A stretch of 56,491 nucleotides of DNA from Myxococcales bacterium UBA5297 (GCA_002408385.1 DHSB01000120.1:1-56491), one strand, 5' to 3'; shown: positions 1 to 8,728, counted from the stretch's first letter. A program made the numbers and translations. The notes: generated by a model not told the origin, from the sequence alone.

Positions 1-278
1 AGAGGAGGGTGAGGGCCAGCGGTGCCGCGACGCCGACACCGAAGGTCGGCGCTACGAGTCGGGTATCGGCGTCGTCGTCGGGGACTTGGCACACCCGATC
101 GCGCAGGCGCGCCCTCTCCAGCACGAATCGAGCACGGTCCGAGTGCGCGCCGTCGAGGAGAGGAGGGTGAGGTCCCGCGGGCGGGCGTGACGCCGAAACA
201 AAGGTCGGCGATCCGGAGTCGGCGATCCGCGCCGCGTCGTCTCCCTACGGCCAGCGGGGCCGGGCCAGCGATACGCCC
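1..278. other. Left-edge non-coding stretch with an imperfect direct repeat
   Basis: I see no credible gene here. Two related blocks lie in tandem about 158 bp apart. AGAGGAGGGTGAGG occurs exactly at 1-14 and 159-172. Each copy is followed about 15-17 bp later by a related segment starting GACGCCGA and containing AAGGTCGGCG (from about 29 and 189). The block lies downstream of the minus-strand flavoprotein operon, so it could be 3' untranslated sequence. The left edge is cut by the window, so more copies may exist outside. Confidence 0.5.
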
Positions 279-962
279 CTACCGGCGTCCTTCCTCTTCC
301 GTGAGCAGCGGCCGAGCCCAGTTCCTCTCGAGTGCGCCGTGGCGCTTGAGCTGGGCGCGCCAGAAGACGAGGTTCGCCGCGGCGATTCCGAGTCGCGCCT
401 CGAGTGGCGTGAGCAGTCCGCCCCGACTCGTCTCGGGCGCCGAGAACCGGTCGAGCTCCTCGCGGCCCCAGCGGCGGTGCTCCGCCAGGGAACGTCCGAG
501 CGCGCGAAAGCCGGCGAAGAGCCGCTGCGTCGCAAAGCGTGGCTTGAGGCTCAGACCCTCGCACCCGCCGCGGATGACCATGCCGAGGTTCTCGACCCCG
601 AGCTCGGTGCAGACGCCGGCGAGCTGGCGCTCGAGGGCGCGCGCGTGGCAGGCCTCGCGAAACCCGAACTGGCAGAGGAAGGCGAGGCTCGCGCCGCCGC
701 GCCCGCGCAGCGGCTCGAGGGCGTAGACGAAGCGCTCGGCCGCCGGGGGAAGCGCGTAGCAATAGAGCGGAAAGGCGAGCAGGAGCGCCTCGGAGCCAAG
801 GAACAGCTCGCGCACCCTCTCGCCGGTGGCGACCTCGTGGACGTAGCAGCAGCGCGCGGTGGCGCCCGGGACCGAGCCGAAGCCTTCGAGGAACGGCTCG
901 AGGACTCGCCGGGTGTTGCTGCCGGCGCGGCGGGGCGAGGCGTTAATCACGGTCAACTGCAC
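279..962 (-). CDS. Flavodoxin-fold NAD(P)H-dependent FMN reductase-like protein
   Basis: Predicted 227-residue cytoplasmic protein that starts V/M-QLTVINASPRRAGSNTR. This is the typical first strand and phosphate-binding loop (SPRxxGSNTR) of NADPH-dependent FMN reductase or multimeric flavodoxin-like proteins, which bind FMN and move electrons from NAD(P)H. I chose the GTG at 962 because GAGGAGG lies 7 nt upstream and the protein motif begins immediately after it; a longer upstream reading has no such support. The start overlaps the end of the preceding flavoprotein gene (943) by 20 bp, which implies translational coupling. The C-terminal 60 residues are basic and lack a recognisable motif. 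It is the last gene of a three-gene flavoprotein operon. The electron partner is unknown. Confidence 0.8.
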   Translation of the reverse strand: MQLTVINASPRRAGSNTRRVLEPFLEGFGSVPGATARCCYVHEVATGERVRELFLGSEALLLAFPLYCYALPPAAERFVYALEPLRGRGGASLAFLCQFGFREACHARALERQLAGVCTELGVENLGMVIRGGCEGLSLKPRFATQRLFAGFRALGRSLAEHRRWGREELDRFSAPETSRGGLLTPLEARLGIAAANLVFWRAQLKRHGALERNWARPLLTEEEGRR

Positions 963-1488
963 GGAACGCCTCCTCGTCGTCGCGGCCGATGCGCCAGGTG
1001 CCGAGCCACGCGTCGCGATTGCCGCGGCTGAAGCTGTAGGCGAGGTCATCGAGCGCCTGGCGAGTCAGCCCGGGGCGATCCTCGATCAACAGCCCGGTCT
1101 GCCATCGCCGCTCGTAGCGCGGGAAGTGCGCGGTGCGGCCGTGGGAGTCGAGCCGCAGATAGGCGCAGCTCAACGGCAGCAAGCGGTTGAGCGTGGAGAG
1201 GGTGAGCGGGCTGAGCATCGCGAAGCGCAGGTCCGAGGCGAAGACGACCCGGTCGGATCGGATGATCGACCGGAGGATGGCCGGCATGTCGTCGTCGTGG
1301 ACGCAGCGCCCCGGGGTCTTCACCCAACAGCCGAAGCAGCCGACGCAGTCGCCGACGCGCCGCTCGCGCAGGAGGATCGACTCGACCGCGTGCCCACGCT
1401 CGCGCCAGCGGCGTGCGAGCGCGTCGACCGCGGCGTCGAGCTCGGGCTTGGCCGGGTCGGAGTTGCCGTTGAGGAGGGTGACGCTCAT
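943..1488 (-). CDS. Flavoprotein with a Cys-rich (iron-sulfur flavoprotein-like) loop
   Basis: Predicted 181-residue protein of the NADPH-dependent FMN reductase / iron-sulfur flavoprotein superfamily. It opens MSVTLLNGNSDPAKPELD (flavodoxin strand 1 and FMN loop) and carries C-VG-C-FG-C followed by a fourth Cys in GRCVHDDDM. That CxxCxxC...C pattern is known from iron-sulfur flavoproteins and related oxidoreductases, where it binds a 4Fe-4S cluster or forms a redox disulfide next to FMN. Which of these applies cannot be decided here. It lies 18 bp downstream of a flavodoxin gene and overlaps the next flavoprotein gene, so the three are very probably co-transcribed and may form an electron-transfer chain. 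Confidence 0.8.
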   Translation of the reverse strand: MSVTLLNGNSDPAKPELDAAVDALARRWRERGHAVESILLRERRVGDCVGCFGCWVKTPGRCVHDDDMPAILRSIIRSDRVVFASDLRFAMLSPLTLSTLNRLLPLSCAYLRLDSHGRTAHFPRYERRWQTGLLIEDRPGLTRQALDDLAYSFSRGNRDAWLGTWRIGRDDEEAFRAVDRD

Positions 1489-1506
1489 CGCCGCTCTCGG
1501 TTCGCC

Positions 1507-2004
1507 CTATCGACCGGCCTTGGCCGGGCCTCGGACCCTGGCGGCATCGTGCGCCCATTGCGCTGCGCGCTGCAGCTCGCCTTCCTCGAGCGGGCCCTTC
1601 TCGTCCTTCACGAAGAAGCCCTCGGGGGGCAGCGCGAGCAGGCCGCCCTCCTTCTCGAGCGCCTTGGCGATGAGCGGCGCCGCGTTGCCGCCGAGTCGCA
1701 AAAGCAGCCGCAGCGCCCACGACCGGCGGGCGACGTCGTAGCGGGTGTCGAAGGCCGCCACCTTCATGCCGGCGAGCGCGCCGCGGCAGGTGGTCGCGAG
1801 GAAGCGCTTGATCGCGGGCGTGGGCCGGAAGCCGCGGGTAGGCGAGCCGACGATGAGGAGGTCGACGCCCTCGAGCTGCTCGCGGCTCACTACCTCAGGG
1901 CGCATGCGCCCGATCTCGCCGAAAGGGAGCAGGGCGTCGTCCATCGCGCGGGCGATCTGTTCGGTGTTGCCGAAGACTGAGTCGACGACGATCAGACTTC
2001 TCAT
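1507..2004 (-). CDS. Flavodoxin
   Basis: Predicted 165-residue flavodoxin. The N-terminus MRSLIVVDSVFGNTEQIARA matches the flavodoxin signature (strand 1 followed by the [ST]xxGNT FMN-phosphate loop), and IVGSPTRGFRPTPAIKRFL is the second FMN-contact loop. Flavodoxins are small soluble electron carriers. The ATG at 2004 is preceded by AAGGA at a normal distance; the longer in-frame extension adds 16 residues without motif or ribosome binding site. This is the first gene of the three-flavoprotein operon 2004 to 279. The Cys-containing flavoprotein and the FMN-reductase-like protein that follow are plausible redox partners. Confidence 0.88.
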   Translation of the reverse strand: MRSLIVVDSVFGNTEQIARAMDDALLPFGEIGRMRPEVVSREQLEGVDLLIVGSPTRGFRPTPAIKRFLATTCRGALAGMKVAAFDTRYDVARRSWALRLLLRLGGNAAPLIAKALEKEGGLLALPPEGFFVKDEKGPLEEGELQRAAQWAHDAARVRGPAKAGR

Positions 2005-2733
2005 GGGCGTGTCCTTGGGATGACGGGGAATGTTGTGAGCTTTTGATACCACGGAACCAGGCGCCGAGGACGACCCGGCCTACGCGCAGTGCGGCGCAGG
2101 GCAAGTGTTGGAAGGTCCAGAGCCTCGACTGCGCGCTCGTGAGCGCACTCCAGCCCTCATCGTTTTTGTTCGAGCACCCGATTGGGTGCCCGGAGACGTC
2201 TCGACAGACCTATTGTCCGCTCGGGACCGGGAACAGGACCTTTCGCACCTCTTTGTGACCACCCGATCGGGTCGGGCGAGAAGCTCCGCTACCTCTTCGG
2301 GGATTCCGAAAGGGTAGCAAGGCGATGTTCCAGAACGTCTCGAGCCTGCCTCCGAGCGGGTTGGAGACCTCGCCGCAAATCTCCAACGGGCGCCAGGGCT
2401 CCCCGGTCAACCCGCCGTTCTTGTCGCTGGCGCATCGGGAGCTGTGCTTGGGGCGACCGGAGGCTCCAGAGGCGGCCGTCCGGTCTCGGGCTGCGCGACC
2501 CGCGCAGGCGCCTCGTCGTCGACGCCGAAGCTCGTTCCCGGCCCGCGACGGCGCCGGCGGCGAGCTCGGACCCAACTGTCGGCCATCGAGCAATGCGCGC
2601 GGTTGCGGGCAGAGCGTTGCTTTGTTGCTTGACGGTGCTTGTTAGGTTGCAGCCGCTCGTAGCTCATCGCTCGTCCCTGCCGTCCGAGTCCAATAGCCAC
2701 AAAACCCCAGAACCCTCGAGCAAGGCGGTTGCC
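2005..2733. other. Intergenic region, no supported gene
   Basis: This stretch separates the divergent flavodoxin operon and the plus-strand unknown gene, so it should contain promoters for both. Open frames exist on both strands but none has a start with a ribosome binding site or a recognisable product. A short hairpin GCACCC-GATT-GGGTGC lies at 2174-2189. A related ACCCGATCGGGT palindrome occurs about 80 bp further on. No strong sigma-70 promoter was recognised. Confidence 0.4.
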
Positions 2734-3486
2734 ATGAACGTAGACCTCTACCAGTTCCTCCAGCTTCCCAGGCTCAACTACGCCAACGCCCTCTCCCTGA
2801 TGTACGCGCTGCTCGCCGCGGCGCCCAAGGCCCCGTTTCCCAACGTCCTGAAAGCGGTCGCCAATCTGCAGATGGTCGCCGACGAGCACCAGAGCCAATG
2901 GGCCGAGCGCGAGCGCCAGACGGCCGGAGTCGACACCATGGCCGCGGTCAACCTCGACCGAGACCTCGACTCGGCCTGGCGGGCGACGCACTCCGCGCTC
3001 GAGTCCTTGGCGCGCCTGTCGTCGGAGCGCAACCCCAAGGCGGGAAAGGCAAGCGCTCTGCTCGCCGTGCTCTTCCCCTCTGGCCTCGCGTTCTTGACCC
3101 TTCCGTTCAGCGAGGAGTGGGCGCACAGCGGCACGATTCTCAAGCGCATCGACGACGAGGGGCTCGCCGCCGAGATCGATCAGCTCGTCGGCCCCGAGTT
3201 CCTCGCCGAGGTGCGCTTCACGCACAAGGCGTTTGGCGACGCGATCGGCAGGACGGCGCCGTTGCCGGCCGAGCAGTCGAGGGTCGACTACCGCGACTTG
3301 CTGCGCGCCGCCGCCGAGGCGATCCGCGCCTACAGCCTGCAGCTCATCGCCGCGGTCCGCAGCGAGCCTGCGCTCAGCGAAGAGGTGGTGCGCACCGCGC
3401 TCAAGCCCATCGAGGAGCTGCGCGACGCGAACGCGCGCAGGGCCGCCAGCGACCGGAAGCCCGCGCCCGCGCCGGTCGAAGGGTAG
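2734..3486 (+). CDS. Conserved-looking protein of unknown function
   Basis: Predicted 250-residue soluble, mainly helical protein that I do not recognise. The start MNVDLYQFLQLPRLNYANAL is taken at the ATG at 2734, where amphipathic coding character begins; the frame stays open far upstream but that part looks non-coding. There is no signal peptide, no clear membrane segment and no metal or nucleotide motif. The C-terminus is rich in Arg, Ala and Pro (DRKPAPAPVEG). A strong hairpin terminator follows at 3513-3556, so the gene is probably monocistronic. The function should be left open. Confidence 0.65.
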   Translation: MNVDLYQFLQLPRLNYANALSLMYALLAAAPKAPFPNVLKAVANLQMVADEHQSQWAERERQTAGVDTMAAVNLDRDLDSAWRATHSALESLARLSSERNPKAGKASALLAVLFPSGLAFLTLPFSEEWAHSGTILKRIDDEGLAAEIDQLVGPEFLAEVRFTHKAFGDAIGRTAPLPAEQSRVDYRDLLRAAAEAIRAYSLQLIAAVRSEPALSEEVVRTALKPIEELRDANARRAASDRKPAPAPVEG

Positions 3487-3512
3487 CTCCCCGAGGTCCA
3501 GGCGAGGACGAG

Positions 3513-3556
3513 GCCGCCCCGGCTCGCGCTCGACGCGGGCGGGGCGGCTTCTTGTT
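3513..3556 (+). terminator. Rho-independent terminator after the unknown gene
   Basis: Stem GCCGCCCC (3513-3520) pairs perfectly with GGGGCGGC (3541-3548), followed by TTCTTGTT. It lies 27 bp after the stop codon of the plus-strand gene. Confidence 0.7.
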
Positions 3557-3768
3557 GGTGGCTCAGAGCGACTCGAAGGGTGCAGGCCGCCCGGTTGGCG
3601 TCGCCCGGAAATTTGGCGACAGGTCGAGGGTGTGGCGCAGCACGCTTCCGGCCGTCCGGAGGTCGAGCAGGAGCGCGTGCGATTCGAGGGTTTCCGGGCG
3701 AGGCGGGCCCCGAGCGGACGGAGCGCTCGGGTCCCTCGACAAGCTCGGGATGATTCGGGGGGCGAGGC

Positions 3769-4347
3769 CTACCTCCGGCGAGCCTTGCCGACCGTCTTCT
3801 TCGCGGTCGCGGCCGCGCGCGAGGTTCCGCGGGCGACCTTGCCGGCGACCTTGCCGACCTTCTTGGTCGCCTTGACGGCCACCGTGCCCGCGGTCCTCGT
3901 CGCCTTCACCGTGGCCTTCTTGGCGGTGCGGGCGGTCTTGCCGGCAGCCTTCTTGCCCGCGGACTTCGCCCGCCGGGTGACCGAAGGCTTCTTCGGCGCC
4001 GCCCACAGGCCGAGCATCGCCCCCGTCGGGTCCCTGAGGATGCCGATGGTGCCGATGGAGCCCATGTCGGCGAAGTCGAAGACGACCTCCGCGCCGAGCC
4101 TCCTCGCCTTGCCGAGCGAGCGCTTGACGTCGTCGACCTGCACGTACGGCATCCAGCCCGTCGGCTGGTCCGGCGACATCTTGGCCTGCATGCCGCCGCC
4201 GGTTCCCTTTCCCACGCTGACGGTCGTGTAGGTGCCTCCCTCCATGGTCATGTCTTCGAGCTTCCAGTCGAACAGCGACCTGTAGAACCGCTTCGCGGCC
4301 GCGAGGTCACTGGTCGAGAGCTCGATGTGGACGAACGGATTTCCCAT
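3769..4347 (-). CDS. Glyoxalase/VOC-fold protein with a histone H1-like C-terminal tail
   Basis: Predicted 192-residue protein. Residues 1 to about 118 form a single glyoxalase/bleomycin-resistance (vicinal oxygen chelate) module: MGNPFVHIELSTSDLAAAKRFY at the start, a GGGMQAK segment in the middle and DPTGAMLGLW near its end. VOC domains use metal-centred or ligand-binding chemistry on varied small molecules; the substrate is unknown. From about residue 124 the protein becomes a Lys/Ala/Thr-rich tail with repeated KAAGK, KKATVK and KKVGKVAGK motifs, as in bacterial histone H1-like proteins. The start at 4347 is preceded by a GGGGG Shine-Dalgarno-like run. The gene stands alone. The tail suggests DNA or polyanion binding, which is inference. 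Confidence 0.8.
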   Translation of the reverse strand: MGNPFVHIELSTSDLAAAKRFYRSLFDWKLEDMTMEGGTYTTVSVGKGTGGGMQAKMSPDQPTGWMPYVQVDDVKRSLGKARRLGAEVVFDFADMGSIGTIGILRDPTGAMLGLWAAPKKPSVTRRAKSAGKKAAGKTARTAKKATVKATRTAGTVAVKATKKVGKVAGKVARGTSRAAATAKKTVGKARRR

Positions 4348-4585
4348 GTGCTGCCCCCTGCGCATTCGGTGAGTGAAGCGCAGCGGTCCTAGCAGCGAGG
4401 CGTGCCGAGGTGAAGGGTTCCGGATCGCTCGCGCCGGCGAAAGGCACAACTCTGAATGATCGGTCTCGGCCAGGCCGCGTGGCTTGCAGGCTGGCAGGCC
4501 TGAGCTCGCGACACAGGTCCTCTGCCCTCCGAGCCGTTGCCGGGCCTGCCGCTGCTGTCGGGGGCGAGATGCGAATATTCCGGGC

Positions 4586-4807
4586 ATGGGACACCACAGC
4601 CATAGCCACAACAAGGATTACTACAACCTCGCCGGCCGGACCCCGGGGCCGCGCGGTCCGCTCCACCAGTTCAAGGACAAGCTCTCGAAGGAGCGGGCAG
4701 TGCTCCGGCGCAGCGAGGAACACCGGCTTCCTTCCGAGGTGCGCAGGACGGGCGAGGAGAGGACCGAGCCGGCGGGCGGGGCTGGAGGTGGCGCTCGCAG
4801 GGAGTGA
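4586..4807 (+). CDS. Small His-rich hypothetical protein (doubtful)
   Basis: Possible 73-residue protein opening MGHHSHSHNKDYYNLAGR, then a charged stretch and a Gly/Arg-rich end. The His-rich start could bind a metal. Evidence is limited to an open frame with a varied, non-arginine-dominated first half. There is no clear ribosome binding site and no family I recognise. It may not be translated. Confidence 0.3.
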   Translation: MGHHSHSHNKDYYNLAGRTPGPRGPLHQFKDKLSKERAVLRRSEEHRLPSEVRRTGEERTEPAGGAGGGARRE

Positions 4808-5082
4808 TGGGGCTGCAGGGCCCGCTCGAGAGGTGTCGGGAAAACCTTCTGCGGCGTATCGCGCGAGGCGAGGAGCGCCGCCGCCTCGGCGGCCTGGGAG
4901 CACGCTTGAAGAGGCGCTGACCCGACGCTGACTCCGTCCGCGCGTGCGCGGCCCGAGCGAAGTCGAAGGGTCTCTCGACTCCGGCCTCGCAAGCTCGGCC
5001 TACGGTCGGGCTGAACGGGGGGCGGTCCGAGTTCGAGGAGACTTTCTCGATGCCTCTGGAGAAGGATTCTTTCGACGCCTCT
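4808..5082. repeat. Intergenic block carrying dispersed AGAGGYGTC-type repeats
   Basis: No gene is supported here. The block holds three copies of a short degenerate motif: AGAGGTGTCGGGAAAACC on plus at 4829-4846, and two minus-strand copies within 5037-5059 and 5064-5084. It also holds GGCCTCGCAAGCTCGGCC at 4983-5000, which recurs exactly at 15069-15086. The last motif copy supplies the stop codon context (GCC TGA) of coaE. Confidence 0.55.
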
Positions 5083-5679
5083 TCAGGCCTCGCGCAAGAT
5101 CCGCTCCCACACCTCGCGCACCCGCTGCTCGAGCTCTCCGACCTGCCCGGCGTTCTCGACGCTCCATCGCGAGCGGCGCACCTTCTCCTCCAGCGGCATC
5201 TGGGCCGCGAGCCGCTGGCGCGCGTGCTCCTCCGAATAGCCGTTGCGCTCGATGAGCCGGCGGACCTGCAGCTCCGGGGGCGCGCGGACGAGCAGCACGC
5301 CGTTGAACAGGTGCTCGAGGTTCTCCTCGAAGAGCGTGGCGGCCTCGACCACGCAGATCGGCTCGCCGCGCGCCTCGAGCGCGCCGATCTCGCGCCGGAG
5401 CTCATCGACGATGCGCGGGATGACCATCGCGCTCAGCTCGCGAAGCTGCGCACGGTCGGCGAAGACGATGCCGCCGAGCTTCGAGCGGTCGATGGCACCG
5501 TCCGGGCGCAGGACCTCGGGCCAGCGCGCGGCGATCTCTCGATAGGCAGGCTTGCCCGGCTCGACGACCTTGCGGCTGAGCTTGTCGGCGTCGAGCACCG
5601 GGACGCCGGCGCGAGAGAGCATCGCCGCGACGGTGCTCTTGCCCGAGGCGATTCCGCCGGTGAGCCCGATGAGCTTCAT
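5083..5679 (-). CDS. coaE: Dephospho-CoA kinase
   Basis: Predicted 198-residue cytoplasmic enzyme that phosphorylates the 3'-hydroxyl of dephospho-CoA with ATP, the last step of coenzyme A synthesis. The P-loop GGIASGKST is at residues 8-16, followed by VPVLDADKLSRKVV (CoaE substrate motif with the conserved Asp) and the lid-like RNGYSEEHARQRLAAQMP near the C-terminus. Length and order of motifs are standard for the family. The upstream sequence is pyrimidine-rich with no evident Shine-Dalgarno, and the gene starts only 25 bp after the upstream stop codon, so translation may depend on coupling. Confidence 0.95.
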   Translation of the reverse strand: MKLIGLTGGIASGKSTVAAMLSRAGVPVLDADKLSRKVVEPGKPAYREIAARWPEVLRPDGAIDRSKLGGIVFADRAQLRELSAMVIPRIVDELRREIGALEARGEPICVVEAATLFEENLEHLFNGVLLVRAPPELQVRRLIERNGYSEEHARQRLAAQMPLEEKVRRSRWSVENAGQVGELEQRVREVWERILREA

Positions 5680-5704
5680 GGGAAAGGAGAGAAGACGCGC
5701 GAGG

Positions 5705-6205
5705 CTACTTGGTTTCGGAGGCCGCGGTCGCCTTGCGCACGCCCTCGACGACAGGCTCGCGATACAGCAAGCCGAAGACGGTCTTCTTGTCCTTGTTCAG
5801 GAAGACGACGAGGCCGGCCTCCTTGTACCAGAGCGAGGTGCGGAAATCCTCGGTGAGCACGCGCCGGTAACAGGGCTGGGTCGGCTCGTCCTGCTCGGAG
5901 CAGGCCTTGCCGAAGGTGTCCTCGATCTCGGGCAGCTCGAGCTGCGTGGAGGGGAAGAGGGTGATCTCCTCGACGATGCCCTTCTCGTCGACCGAGAACT
6001 GCGCCTGCGTGGTGCCGGTGATGGTGCGGTCGGCCTTGTAGACGAGGACCTGCTTCTTGCCGCTGGGGACCTTGCCGGCGGGCTGGCCAAACGCCTCGAG
6101 GACCTCCTTCTCGGTCGACTTGCCGGGCGTGATCCCCTTCCACGGCATCCCGAGCGCGGTCGCTGGCAGGCACAGGAGCAAGAGGATCATCAAGCTGCGG
6201 CGCAT
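5705..6205 (-). CDS. Exported BamE/SmpA-like small protein
   Basis: Predicted 166-residue secreted or periplasmic protein. MRRSLMILLLLCLPATALG is a clear Sec signal peptide; there is no Cys right after it, so it is probably not a lipoprotein. The next part, ITPGKSTEKEVLEAFGQP, matches the GxSxxEVLxxFGxP helix-turn of BamE/SmpA-like folds, and beta strands follow (KKQVLVYKADRTITG, GLVVFLNKDKK). Such domains serve outer-membrane assembly or act as small periplasmic binding modules; the role here is unproven. AAAGGAG stands 6 nt before the ATG at 6205, which fixes the start. coaE follows closely. Confidence 0.75.
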   Translation of the reverse strand: MRRSLMILLLLCLPATALGMPWKGITPGKSTEKEVLEAFGQPAGKVPSGKKQVLVYKADRTITGTTQAQFSVDEKGIVEEITLFPSTQLELPEIEDTFGKACSEQDEPTQPCYRRVLTEDFRTSLWYKEAGLVVFLNKDKKTVFGLLYREPVVEGVRKATAASETK

Positions 6206-6397
6206 GGTGGGCTCCTTTGTTCTCCCCGCACTGTCGAGCCTCCATACCAACCGTGGCGCGGCGGCGTCAAACCCGTCGACCGCCTCGATCGCCGCCGCGA
6301 AAGGGCTCAGCCGCGCGGCTCGACGAGGGAGTCGAGACCTCGCTGCTCGCAGGGGTTCTGGAGGCTCGAGTACGGGTCGAAACCCTCTCGCCACCAG

Positions 6398-8728
6398 CTA
6401 CCGCGCCGGCTTCAGCGGCCCGCCGAAGGTGCGCGCCTCGAATTCGCAGCGGGCGGTCCAGTCGGCGGCGCGCACCCTGTCGGCCTCGTCGCCCGCGCGC
6501 GCGAGCTCCTCCCAGACCTCGCGAGCCCGCGGGCAGTCGCCGGCGAGGTACGAGGCGGTCCCGAGCAGGCGCAGGTTCTCGAGCGCGAGCTCACGGTGGC
6601 CGAGCCCGAGCGCGCGTGCCCTCTCGAGGTGCGGCAGCGCGTCGGCCGGAGCGCCGTGGTTGAAGAGCTGCCGGCCGATCAGATAGGGCGCGGTCGCCCA
6701 GTCGGGCCTGCGGTCGGCGATCTCGTCGAGGCGCAGGATCTCCGCGAGCCCCGGGTGCCGGCCGAAGAAGCGCCGCAGCGCCGGGCCGGTCTCCGCGTCC
6801 TCGAGCGACTCGAGCTTGACCCAGGCGGTGCGGTCGGTGGCCTGGTCGCGGTGCAGCTCGAGCAGCTTCGAGAAGCTCTCGCGCGCCTGGGCGAGGTTGC
6901 CCCTCTCCCAAGCGAGATCGCCGAGCGCCATGAGCGCCTGGGCCCGCGCGCCGACCCCGTCGCCGGCCTGCGTGAGGAGACCCTGCCAGACGCCGTGCGC
7001 GCCCTCGAGGTCACCGCGGGCGTGCAGCAGCTCGGCCTCGCCGCGCAGGTGTGCGGGGTTGCCCGGCTCTATCTGCTGGCAGCGCCTGTAGAGGCCGAGG
7101 GCGCGGTCGGGGTCCGCCTCGCGCAGCGTCGCCGCCTCGCCGCGAAGCAGGGCGACCTCGCGGGCACAGGGGCGCGCGAAGATGCTGCCGCGCTCGAAGC
7201 GTACCTCGGCCGTGTGGAGCGCGCGCTCGCTCAGGGGCATCGCGTCGAGGAACGACTCCCACTCGCGCGCCAGCTCGTCGAGCGGCTTGCCGAAGGCGTG
7301 GGCGAAGTCGCCGCCCGGGTAGAGCGCGCGCAGCGAGGCGGCGCCGTACCTGTCGGCGAGAAAGCGCAGGAAGCTGCCCGCCAGCGTGTAGGCGCGCGAG
7401 GGGGGCTGTCCGTAGAAGCCGATCGGGTCGACGATGGCGCGGATGTCGGGGGCGAGCTTCAGCCGGCGCATCGCGGCCGACCACTGGTGGAGCGTGAGCT
7501 CGTCGGGTCGGTTGTCGGCGGCGACGGCCAGGCCCTCGACAAGCCCGATGTTGACCCAGACGACCTGCCGGGCCGAGACACCGAAGAACGGCGAGCCGAA
7601 GGCGGCGCCGAAGACGTGGGCGAGCTCGTGGCGGGCGGTGCGGTGGGGAAAGCCTTCGTCGCTGGCGTGGAATTCGCGGCGCCAGGGCTTCGCGTAGTCG
7701 GTGTGCGCCGCGCCGACGAGGCGCCGCTTCTCGCCGGGGCCGCGGTGGAACCACACGGTGACCTTGCCCTCGGGTGAGGCGCCGAGGAAGGCCGACAGCC
7801 GCGCCCAGGCGTACTCGAGATCGCGCTCGAGGCGGCGCACCTCTTCGGCCGGCTTGGTGCGCGGGTAGTGGAGGACGAAGTGCTCGGTCTCGGAGCGGCC
7901 ACCGAGCGAACGGGCGAGCGCGTCGTCCGTCGTCCTCAGACCGAGCTCGAAGGAGAAGGCCTGGAACCCGGTGATGCCAGCGAGCGTGAAGGCGAGGGCG
8001 AGCCCGCGGCGCAGGCTGAAGGCCGGGCGGCCGGATCGGGCATCGCGCAGGATGGCCGCGCCGACCAGCGCGAGCGCGGTCCACAGCAGGGTGAGGACGC
8101 GGTGGGCAGCCAGGCGAGAGTCGACCGAGAGCGCCTCGTCGTAGAGCGGCCCGGGGAAGTAGCCGAAGAAATGGTTGAGAGCGAAGACCTGCGGGCCTGC
8201 CCACAGCGGCCAGAGCGAGACCGCGAGCGAGGCGAGCAGCAGGCCGACGTAGGCCGCGGCGGTGGTCCAGGCGCGGCGCAGGCCGTAGCCGAGGCCTAGG
8301 CCGCAGGCCGCGCCGAGCAGCAGCGTGGGCACAGGCAGCAGGAGGTAGAAGCCGACGCCGGTCCACGGGTCGCAGCGGGTCGAGGCGAGCGCGCCGAGGA
8401 CCGCGGCAAGAAAGGGAAGGACGAGCACCAGGCCGGCAAAGAGCGAAGCCGAGCCGAAAGCGACCCCGACGGTCTCGGGCGCCCGAGTGGCTTGGGGCTG
8501 TTCGGCCAGCCTCGCGCGCGCCTGCCTGGCCGCGACGATCCCCGCGCCGCCGGCGAGCAGGGCGAGCATCGCGGTCATCGCCCAGGCGAGCTCGAAGCCC
8601 GGCACCTCGAAGAGCGGCAGGCGAGTCAGGAGCGCTCCAGCGAGCGAGCAGGCGACCGCGGCGCCGAGCAGGAGGCGGCGCCGAGCGAGGCCGCGAAGGC
8701 TGAGCAGGAGCGGGCGGAGCAGATCCAT
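6398..8728 (-). CDS. Polytopic membrane protein with gluzincin-type peptidase domain and TPR C-terminus
   Basis: Predicted 776-residue protein. Residues 1-260 contain about six to seven hydrophobic segments. Residues about 280-480 form a peptidase MA-like domain with HELAH at 367-371 (two zinc ligands and the catalytic Glu) and a downstream VEGLAVAAD with E398 in the place of the third zinc ligand, as in gluzincins. Residues about 520-760 are tetratricopeptide-like helices (ALGLYRRCQQIEPGN, ALMALGDLAWERGN). The layout suggests a membrane-anchored zinc protease whose TPR part recruits substrates or partners. The substrate is unknown. The gene lies 192 bp upstream of the BamE-like gene on the same strand. 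Confidence 0.8.
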   Translation of the reverse strand: MDLLRPLLLSLRGLARRRLLLGAAVACSLAGALLTRLPLFEVPGFELAWAMTAMLALLAGGAGIVAARQARARLAEQPQATRAPETVGVAFGSASLFAGLVLVLPFLAAVLGALASTRCDPWTGVGFYLLLPVPTLLLGAACGLGLGYGLRRAWTTAAAYVGLLLASLAVSLWPLWAGPQVFALNHFFGYFPGPLYDEALSVDSRLAAHRVLTLLWTALALVGAAILRDARSGRPAFSLRRGLALAFTLAGITGFQAFSFELGLRTTDDALARSLGGRSETEHFVLHYPRTKPAEEVRRLERDLEYAWARLSAFLGASPEGKVTVWFHRGPGEKRRLVGAAHTDYAKPWRREFHASDEGFPHRTARHELAHVFGAAFGSPFFGVSARQVVWVNIGLVEGLAVAADNRPDELTLHQWSAAMRRLKLAPDIRAIVDPIGFYGQPPSRAYTLAGSFLRFLADRYGAASLRALYPGGDFAHAFGKPLDELAREWESFLDAMPLSERALHTAEVRFERGSIFARPCAREVALLRGEAATLREADPDRALGLYRRCQQIEPGNPAHLRGEAELLHARGDLEGAHGVWQGLLTQAGDGVGARAQALMALGDLAWERGNLAQARESFSKLLELHRDQATDRTAWVKLESLEDAETGPALRRFFGRHPGLAEILRLDEIADRRPDWATAPYLIGRQLFNHGAPADALPHLERARALGLGHRELALENLRLLGTASYLAGDCPRAREVWEELARAGDEADRVRAADWTARCEFEARTFGGPLKPAR

